From Zobellella iuensis (GTDB lineage Bacteria; Pseudomonadota; Gammaproteobacteria; Enterobacterales; Aeromonadaceae), in assembly GCF_016746085.1 (NCBI RefSeq), contig NZ_JAERTZ010000018.1, positions 186,001 to 250,000 on the forward strand: DNA of 64,000 nucleotides, given 5' to 3'. Under the pieces are notes generated by a model, which saw nothing but the letters and a program-made list of their open reading frames with translations, made no database searches and was not told the DNA's origin. Both the position numbers and the translations under genes were made by a program. Every line of letters begins with the position of its first letter. Within the stretch, counting starts at the first letter, position 1. Positions 57,997 to 64,000 of this stretch are shown here, piece after piece.

Positions 57997-58455
57997 ATGT
58001 CTGAAAAATCTGCATTTTATCAAAGCCTCACCGCGCAGGCACTGGCTCTGTGCGAAGGGGAGCCCAACCGCATTGCCAAGCTAGCCAACCTGTCCGCCCT
58101 GCTCAACCTGGCGCTGAACGATATCAACTGGGTCGGTTTCTATCTGCGCGAGCAGGATACCCTGGTGCTCGGACCTTTCCAGGGCAAACCGGCCTGTGTA
58201 CGCATTCCGGTAGGAAAAGGCGTCTGCGGTACCGCGGTGGCCACGGCGGAGGTGCAGCGTGTAGCCAATGTACATGAATTCGCCGGCCATATCGCCTGTG
58301 ACGGGGCCAGCAATGCGGAAATCGTGCTGCCCCTGGGGCAGGGCGATAACGTCTGGGCCGTACTGGATATCGACAGCCCGGTGTTCGGGCGTTTCGATGA
58401 AGAGGATGAAGCCGGTCTGAGGCTGTTTGTGGCCGCAGTGCTGCCTTTGCTATAA
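57997..58455 (+). CDS. msrC: Free methionine-(R)-sulfoxide reductase
   Basis: 152-residue GAF-domain enzyme (YebR in E. coli) that reduces free methionine-R-sulfoxide. The three functional cysteines are present at the E. coli spacing: ACVRIP, then ten residues to GVCGTA, then 24 residues to HIACDGAS. Followed by proQ and prc, the same neighbourhood as E. coli yebR-proQ-prc. Confidence 0.94.
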   Translation: MSEKSAFYQSLTAQALALCEGEPNRIAKLANLSALLNLALNDINWVGFYLREQDTLVLGPFQGKPACVRIPVGKGVCGTAVATAEVQRVANVHEFAGHIACDGASNAEIVLPLGQGDNVWAVLDIDSPVFGRFDEEDEAGLRLFVAAVLPLL

Positions 58456-58542
58456 CGCCGGGGTCGCTTTTGTCAGCGTGCCCTTTATAATGTGATTGTT
58501 TCAATGGGCGGTGCGCCCTTAGGTCTTAACCCAAGGTATTTC

Positions 58543-59088
58543 ATGGAAAACTCGGAAAAACTAAAAAACAGCAAAGAAGTCATCGCCTACCTGGCCGAGA
58601 GCTTCCCCCAGTGCTTTGTTGCGGCCGGTGAAGCCAAGCCACTGAAGATCGGCATTTTTCAGGATTTGGCCGAACGTCTGGCCGAAGACCCCAAGGTGTC
58701 CAAGACGCTGCTGCGTACCGCCCTGCGTCAGTACACCTCCAGTTGGCGTTACCTGCATGGCCTCAAGGCCGGCATGAGCCGGGTCGATCTGGACGGCAAC
58801 CCCTGCGGTGAGCTGACCCAGGAGCATATCGATCACGCCAAGGGTGCGCTCAAGGAAAGCAAGGATAAGGTCTTCGGTGCCCGCAAAGAGAAACCCGCCG
58901 CCAAGAAGCCGCGCCCCAAGGCCCGCAAGGTCGATCCGGCGAACTTGTCCGTGGAACAGAATGTCAAAGTATTACTGGGCAAGTCTCCGGTTCCCGCTAC
59001 CATTAAGGAAGTTACCCGGGACGATGTCCAGGTGGAGCTCAAAACCGGTCTGTCGGTTCGCGTCAAGTTTGATCATCTTATCCTCTAA
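58543..59088 (+). CDS. proQ: RNA chaperone ProQ
   Basis: 181-residue RNA-binding protein that stabilises sRNAs and mRNA 3' ends. FinO-like N-terminal domain (about 1-120; [36 protein letters not shown]), a Lys/Arg/Pro-rich linker, and a C-terminal Tudor-like domain ([20 protein letters not shown]). The ATG at 58543 follows AAGG. Ends ten bases before prc. Confidence 0.95.
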   Translation: MENSEKLKNSKEVIAYLAESFPQCFVAAGEAKPLKIGIFQDLAERLAEDPKVSKTLLRTALRQYTSSWRYLHGLKAGMSRVDLDGNPCGELTQEHIDHAKGALKESKDKVFGARKEKPAAKKPRPKARKVDPANLSVEQNVKVLLGKSPVPATIKEVTRDDVQVELKTGLSVRVKFDHLIL

Positions 59089-59098
59089 GGAGTAGGGT

Positions 59099-61105
59099 TT
59101 GACCAGTCACGGAATTCGTTTGTCTCTGGTAGCCGCCGGTATCATGGCTGCGGGGATGGCCTGGGCGGTGCCTCCGGCCATCGATGCCTCGGCGATTCCC
59201 GTTTTGGCACCGGAAAGTCAGCATGCGGCCGCCAGCAAGCGGATTACCGCGCTGTTCACCCGCTCCCATTATCAGCAGTTTCAGCTGGATGATGCCTTTT
59301 CGGCAGAAATTTTCGATCGCTTTATCGAAAGCCTGGACTTCGGCAAGAACATCTTCACCCGGGGTGATATCGCCCAGTTCGAGCGCCATCGCCACAGCTT
59401 TGACGACTTGCTCAGGGCCGGTCGCCTCGATACGGCCTTCGATATGTACAACGAAAGCCTGCGGCGCCGCTACGAACGCCTGGTGTATGCCCTGTCCTTG
59501 CTCGACACGCCGATGACCTTCGATGGGGACGAGCAATATCAGTTCGATCGCAGCAAGGCGGACTGGCCCAGGGACAGTCGTGAGCTGGACGAACTGTGGC
59601 GTCAACGGGTCAAGTTCGACGCCCTGAGTCTGGCCCTGGCCGACAAAGACTGGGATGAAATCAAGGACACGCTGGCCAAACGTTACAACAATGCCATCAA
59701 GCGCCTGGCCCAGAGCGAAAGCGAAGATGCGTTCCAGAGTTTTGCCAATGCCTTTGCCCGCGCCATCGAACCTCATACCAGTTATCTCAGCCCGCGCAAT
59801 GCCGAACGCTTCGAGACCGAGATGAACCTCTCGCTCGAAGGGATCGGTGCCGTCCTGCAGGCCGAAGACGACTATACGGTGATCCGCTCCCTGGTGCCGG
59901 GCGGCCCGGCGGCCAAGTCCAACGAGCTGCAGCCCGAAGATCGTATCATCGGGGTCGGCCAGAGCGCCGAGCAGATCACCGATGTCATCGGCTGGCGGCT
60001 GGACGAAGTCGTGGATCTGATCAAGGGACCCAAAGGCACCAAGGTCTGGCTGCAGATCCAGCGTGGCCAGGCGGTCACGGCCACCCCGAGGGTCATCGAG
60101 CTGATCCGCGATACGGTGCGGCTGGAAGACAGGGCCGCCAGCGGCAAGGTGCTGCAGGTCGATGGCGAGACGATAGGGGTGGTCAGTATTCCGAGTTTCT
60201 ACGTCAACCTGAGCGTGGATGTGGCCAAGGAAATCGACAAGCTCAAGCAGCAGGATATCAAGGGCCTGGTGATCGATCTGCGGGCCAATGGCGGCGGCGC
60301 CCTGACCGAAGCCTCGGCCCTCACCGGGCTGTTTATCCACAGCGGCCCCGTGGTGCAGATCCGCGACGGCCTGGGGCGGATCTCGGTCAATGGCGATGAG
60401 GACAACCAGCTGACCTACGATGGCCCCATGGCGGTATTGGTCGATCGCTATTCGGCCTCCGCGTCCGAGATCTTCGCCGCGGCGATGAAGGATTATGGCC
60501 GGGCCGTCATCCTGGGCGAGAATACCTTCGGCAAAGGTACGGTGCAGCAGCACCGCAGCCTGTCGCGCATTTACGATCTCTATGAAAATCCCATGGGATT
60601 CGTCCAGTTCACTATCGCCAAGTTCTACCGGATCAACGGCGGCAGTACCCAGAACCGGGGCGTAAAACCGGATATCCCGTTCCCGACCGCCATCGAGGCC
60701 GAGGAAACCGGTGAAAGCATGGAGAAGAACGCGCTGCCCTGGGATCAGATCTCCAGTCTCGAGTTTGATCGGCTCCATGATCTGACGCCCCTGCTGGGCA
60801 AGCTCCGCCAGCGTCATCAGTCCAGGATCGAGCAGGATCCGGAATTTACCTACATCTTTGAAGACATTAGGGAATACCAGCGACTGAAAGACAAAAGCGC
60901 GGTTTCGCTCAATCTGGCCGAGCGCAAGGCCGAGCTGGATGAGCAGGATGCCAAATCCCTGGCACGGCTGAACGACAGGCTGCGCCGGGCAGGAAGGAAT
61001 ACCGTTGACTCGCTCGACAACGCTCCGGGTGACTTCGAGCCCGACGACAGCTACCTGCAAGAAGCGGCACGCATTACCGCCGATCTGGCCAAGCTGCTTG
61101 GCTGA
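59099..61105 (+). CDS. prc: Carboxy-terminal (tail-specific) processing protease
   Basis: Periplasmic serine protease of 668 residues degrading tagged and misfolded proteins and trimming PBP3 and MepS. A signal peptide (LSLVAAGIMAAGMAWA) precedes the N-terminal helical domain. A PDZ domain lies at about 235-330 (NLSLEGIGAVLQ). The Ser/Lys dyad is in VDRYSASASEIFAAA (about 452) and GENTFGKGTVQQH (about 477), and the DUF3340-type C-terminus is present. The start is TTG at 59099, with AAGGAG seven bases upstream. Confidence 0.95.
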   Translation: MTSHGIRLSLVAAGIMAAGMAWAVPPAIDASAIPVLAPESQHAAASKRITALFTRSHYQQFQLDDAFSAEIFDRFIESLDFGKNIFTRGDIAQFERHRHSFDDLLRAGRLDTAFDMYNESLRRRYERLVYALSLLDTPMTFDGDEQYQFDRSKADWPRDSRELDELWRQRVKFDALSLALADKDWDEIKDTLAKRYNNAIKRLAQSESEDAFQSFANAFARAIEPHTSYLSPRNAERFETEMNLSLEGIGAVLQAEDDYTVIRSLVPGGPAAKSNELQPEDRIIGVGQSAEQITDVIGWRLDEVVDLIKGPKGTKVWLQIQRGQAVTATPRVIELIRDTVRLEDRAASGKVLQVDGETIGVVSIPSFYVNLSVDVAKEIDKLKQQDIKGLVIDLRANGGGALTEASALTGLFIHSGPVVQIRDGLGRISVNGDEDNQLTYDGPMAVLVDRYSASASEIFAAAMKDYGRAVILGENTFGKGTVQQHRSLSRIYDLYENPMGFVQFTIAKFYRINGGSTQNRGVKPDIPFPTAIEAEETGESMEKNALPWDQISSLEFDRLHDLTPLLGKLRQRHQSRIEQDPEFTYIFEDIREYQRLKDKSAVSLNLAERKAELDEQDAKSLARLNDRLRRAGRNTVDSLDNAPGDFEPDDSYLQEAARITADLAKLLG

Positions 61106-61111
61106 CTGCCT

Positions 61112-61146
61112 GCCCGGCACCGCTTTTCCGGTGCCGGGCTTTCTTA
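61112..61146 (+). terminator. Terminator after prc
   Basis: A perfect 11-bp stem (GCCCGGCACCG / CGGTGCCGGGC) with a six-base loop and a TTTCTT tail, six bases beyond the prc stop. Confidence 0.85.
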
Positions 61147-61183
61147 TTAAAGCCCCTCGGATGACTTTAACGAGATCCCCGCT

Positions 61184-63790
61184 ATGACCCAAACAAAACC
61201 CCAAGTGCAATACCGCGACGATTATCAGCCGCCCCATTACTGGATTGATACCCTGGATCTGGATGTCCAGCTGCACGACAGCGCCACCGAGGTGGTTGCC
61301 ATCAGCCGTATCCGGCGCAACGGTGAGCACAGCGAGCCCCTGGAGCTGGACGGCGAGCAACTCGAACTGCTGCAGGTGGCCATCAACGGGGTGGACACCA
61401 GCCAGTACCAACAAACCGGGAGCGGGCTGGTGTTGAGCCAGGTACCGCAGGAATTCGTGCTGACCATCAGGACCCGCATCAGTCCGGCGGCCAATACCGC
61501 CCTGGAAGGACTGTACAAGTCGGGCAATGCCTTTTGTACCCAATGTGAAGCCCAGGGCTTTCGGCGCATCACCTATTACCTGGACCGACCCGACGTGCTG
61601 GCCCGTTTCAGCACCCGCATCACCGCCGATGCCGGTCTTTATCCCTATCTGTTGTCCAACGGCAACCGGGTGGGGCAGGGCAGGTTCGACGACGGCCGCC
61701 ACTGGGTGCAATGGCAGGATCCTTTCCCCAAACCGGCCTACCTGTTCGCCCTGGTGGCGGGAGACTTTGATGTGCTGCGTGACAGCTTCACCACTCACAG
61801 CGGCAGGGCGGTGGCACTGGAGATCTATGTGGACAAGGGGAATCTGCATCGGGCCGGGCATGCCATGGACAGCCTCAAGGCTTCCATGGCCTGGGACGAG
61901 CAGCGCTGCCACCTGGAATACGATCTCGACATCTATATGATAGTGGCGGTGGATTTCTTCAATATGGGGGCCATGGAAAACAAGGGCCTGAACGTCTTCA
62001 ACGCCAAGTTCGTGCTGGCCGATGCGCACACCGCCACCGACAACGATTACCTGGATATCGAACGGGTGATCGGTCATGAATACTTCCATAACTGGACCGG
62101 CAACAGGGTCACCTGCCGCGACTGGTTCCAGCTGTCCCTGAAGGAAGGGCTGACGGTATTCCGCGACCAGGAGTTTTCCTCGGATCTGGGGTCGCGCACG
62201 GTCAACCGCATCCGCAACGTGCGTATCATCCGCGGCCCGCAATTTGCCGAAGATGCCGGTCCCATGGCCCATCCCATCCGTCCGGATGCGGTGATCGAGA
62301 TGAACAACTTCTATACCCTCACCGTGTACGAAAAAGGCTCGGAAGTGATCCGCATGCTGCATACCCTGTTGGGGGAGCAGGCGTTCCAGCGCGGGCTGGC
62401 CCTGTATCTGCAGCGTCACGACGGCGAGGCCGCCACCTGCGATGATTTCGTGGCGGCCATGAGCGAGGCCAGCGGGCGGGATCTGAGCCGTTTCAAACGC
62501 TGGTACGGCCAGTCCGGAACCCCGGTGCTGACGGTGACCGACGACTATGACGCCGCCCGGGAACGCTATACCCTGACCGTGCGCCAGCATACCCCGGCCA
62601 CCCTGGATCAGCAGGAAAAACTGCCGCTGCATATTCCGCTCAGCCTGGCGTTGTATACCGCCCAGGGCGAACCGCTCACGCTGATGGCCGAAGGCCGCTC
62701 GGTGGGGCCGGTGCTGGATGTCATGGAAGCGGAGCAGCAGTTTGTATTCGAGCAGGTTCCGTCCCGGCCGACACCGGCCCTGCTGCAGGGGTTTTCGGCC
62801 CCGGTCAAGCTGAACTACGGCTACACCGATGAGCAGTTGGCACTGCTCGCGCGTTGCTGCCTGGATGAGTTCGTCCGCTGGGATGCAGTACAGATGCTGA
62901 TCAACAAGAGCGTCGTGGCCCATCTGGCCCAGGCGCAACGCCCAGAAGCACCGGCGCTGCCTCGCGCCCTGGTGGAGGTGTTTCGTGCTATCCTGGAGGA
63001 CGCTTCGCTGGACCGGGCACTGAAGGCCGAAATGCTGACCCTGCCCGATCTGGGCAGCCTGCTGGAGTTGTTCGAACGGGTCGATATCGATGTGCTGGCC
63101 CGGGTGCATGAAGGCCTGCAGCAGGGACTGGCCGACGCGCTTCACCCTTTGTGGCAACAGGCCTACGCGGACAACCTGACCCCCGCATATCGCATCGAGC
63201 ATCAGGACATGGCCCGCCGGGCCCTGAAGAACGTGGCCCTGGGCTATCTGGCTCTGGCCGGAGACGAGGCGCTGGTGCAACAGCAGTACCACCAGGCCGA
63301 CAATATGACCGATACCCTGGCGGCCATGAAGGGGGCGGTGCGGGCCGGGCTGGAAGGCGGTCAGGCCATGCTGGCCGATTTTGAAAACAGATGGCGCCAT
63401 GATGGGCTGGTACTGGACAACTGGTTCCGGCTGCAGGCCACGGCGCCGGGCGAGGGGACGCTCGAGCGGGTAAAAGATCTGATGCAGCACCCGACCTTCA
63501 GCTTGAGCAATCCCAACCGGGTGCGCGCCCTGATCGGGGCCTTCGCCGGCGCCAACCCGGTGCAGTTCCATCGCCGCGACGGGGCCGGTTATGATCTGCT
63601 GGTCTCGGTGCTGGAGCAGCTCAACCACAGCAACCCCCAGGTGGCCTCGCGGCTGGTCACCCCGCTCATCCAGTTTGCGCGGCTGGATGATACCCGGCAG
63701 GCCATGATCAGATCCCGGTTGCAACGGCTGATGGCCCTGCCGGAGCTGTCCCGGGATCTGTTTGAAAAGATCAGCAAGGCCCTAGCCTGA
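61184..63790 (+). CDS. pepN: Aminopeptidase N
   Basis: M1 zinc aminopeptidase of 868 residues, the main broad-specificity aminopeptidase of gammaproteobacteria. The exopeptidase motif GAMENKGLN is near residue 261, the zinc motif HEYFHNW near 298-304, and the third ligand Glu in LKEGLTVF about 19 residues on. The C-terminal helical domain is full length (SRDLFEKISKALA). It shares one base with the next gene (TGATG). Confidence 0.97.
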   Translation: MTQTKPQVQYRDDYQPPHYWIDTLDLDVQLHDSATEVVAISRIRRNGEHSEPLELDGEQLELLQVAINGVDTSQYQQTGSGLVLSQVPQEFVLTIRTRISPAANTALEGLYKSGNAFCTQCEAQGFRRITYYLDRPDVLARFSTRITADAGLYPYLLSNGNRVGQGRFDDGRHWVQWQDPFPKPAYLFALVAGDFDVLRDSFTTHSGRAVALEIYVDKGNLHRAGHAMDSLKASMAWDEQRCHLEYDLDIYMIVAVDFFNMGAMENKGLNVFNAKFVLADAHTATDNDYLDIERVIGHEYFHNWTGNRVTCRDWFQLSLKEGLTVFRDQEFSSDLGSRTVNRIRNVRIIRGPQFAEDAGPMAHPIRPDAVIEMNNFYTLTVYEKGSEVIRMLHTLLGEQAFQRGLALYLQRHDGEAATCDDFVAAMSEASGRDLSRFKRWYGQSGTPVLTVTDDYDAARERYTLTVRQHTPATLDQQEKLPLHIPLSLALYTAQGEPLTLMAEGRSVGPVLDVMEAEQQFVFEQVPSRPTPALLQGFSAPVKLNYGYTDEQLALLARCCLDEFVRWDAVQMLINKSVVAHLAQAQRPEAPALPRALVEVFRAILEDASLDRALKAEMLTLPDLGSLLELFERVDIDVLARVHEGLQQGLADALHPLWQQAYADNLTPAYRIEHQDMARRALKNVALGYLALAGDEALVQQQYHQADNMTDTLAAMKGAVRAGLEGGQAMLADFENRWRHDGLVLDNWFRLQATAPGEGTLERVKDLMQHPTFSLSNPNRVRALIGAFAGANPVQFHRRDGAGYDLLVSVLEQLNHSNPQVASRLVTPLIQFARLDDTRQAMIRSRLQRLMALPELSRDLFEKISKALA

Positions 63791-64000
63791 TGCAGCGGTT
63801 GCGCTTTCGTCTGGCGATTTCCAAGGCGCAACTGCTGCGTTATTACCAGGGGCGGGTGGCCGCCCTGTCGGTCAATACCGAGCAAGGGCTGCGGCTGCAG
63901 GTGGCCTTGCATCATTTTCGCAGCTTCGTGGGACACGACGGTTTGAACGGTTATTTCGAAATCGAGCTGAATGAGCAAAACCGACTGCACCGGCTGAGCC
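63790..64000 (+). CDS. DUF2835 family small protein (3' end outside window)
   Basis: 70 codons are visible, starting MQRLRFRLAISKAQLLRYYQ with no stop before the window ends. The pattern (YYQGRVAALSVNTEQGLRLQ; FRSFVGHDGLNGYFEIEL) is that of the DUF2835 family, whose members are about 70-75 residues and often follow pepN in Vibrio and Aeromonas relatives. Function unknown. Translation is probably coupled to pepN by the TGATG overlap. Confidence 0.82.
   Translation, partial: MQRLRFRLAISKAQLLRYYQGRVAALSVNTEQGLRLQVALHHFRSFVGHDGLNGYFEIELNEQNRLHRLS

Noticed and set aside
59078-63724. 1548-residue open frame on the minus strand across prc and pepN
   Set aside because: Both plus-strand genes are certain from catalytic motifs and full length. 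The antisense product is low-complexity (Gln/Gly/His-rich), as expected from the mirror frame of GC-rich genes.

Overview
The window is a GC-rich, gene-dense chromosomal segment of a gammaproteobacterium. Protein sequences and gene order (pabB-nudL-sdaA, udk-dcd-asmA, rne/rluC, yceD-rpmF-plsX-fabHDG-acpP-fabF-pabC-mltG-tmk-holB-tatD, msrC-proQ-prc, pepN) match the Enterobacterales/Vibrionales/Aeromonadales core. The MSHA-type mshQ and the small DUF2835 gene after pepN point to Aeromonadales, something like Oceanimonas, Oceanisphaera or Zobellella. The genus is an inference from memory of these families, not a computed placement. No rRNA, tRNA, CRISPR array, prophage or intact insertion sequence was seen.

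Layout. 1-3.9 kb: the 3' end of mshQ (noticeably less GC-rich) and a PAS-GGDEF-EAL protein with a degenerate GGDEF site. 3.9-10.4 kb: a glycerol regulon, glpD (-), an iron-type alcohol dehydrogenase (+), glpR (+), glpFK (-), with recognisable GlpR operators and a CRP site. 10.6-15.2 kb: a chemoreceptor with an intrinsic terminator just before its ribosome binding site, mepA, a small membrane protein, a Tat-like dienelactone hydrolase, and a possible 32-residue proline-rich microprotein. 15.2-25.0 kb: ycbL, rlmI/yccX, class I fumarase, pabB-nudL-sdaA and metG. 25.1-32.2 kb: a glucose-uptake cluster (truncated glk, gltR, gtrS, gtsABCD) that appears inserted between metG and apbC, which are neighbours in E. 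coli. 32.2-37.6 kb: apbC, udk-dcd-asmA, a 67-residue protein and a low-molecular-weight phosphatase. 37.6-43.4 kb: rne, rluC, a HAD phosphatase and maf. 43.5-54.0 kb: the long L32/fatty-acid/cell-wall/DNA-replication cluster. 54.0-64 kb: nfeD-qmcA, a candidate structured RNA on the minus strand, LexA-controlled yebG, an ABC exporter, msrC-proQ-prc, pepN and a DUF2835 gene cut by the window end.

How the parts work together. The glp genes import glycerol (GlpF), phosphorylate it (GlpK) and oxidise glycerol-3-phosphate (GlpD) under GlpR; the alcohol dehydrogenase sits inside this regulon. The gts cluster is a periplasmic sugar ABC importer with its own two-component control, but its glucokinase is reduced to an N-terminal stub. 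The fab cluster makes the acyl-ACP starter, malonyl-ACP and elongation enzymes around acpP, whose promoter carries a FadR-like palindrome.

The least explained items are: a 188-bp element with 25-bp imperfect terminal inverted repeats and three perfect hairpins inside the gts operon; a (CTGGAAG)n heptamer that recurs, always in the sense direction, between stop codons and terminators of several genes; a candidate structured RNA with a strong minus-strand terminator between qmcA and yebG; the attenuator-like leader of the chemoreceptor; and the proline-rich microprotein. None of these was searched against databases.
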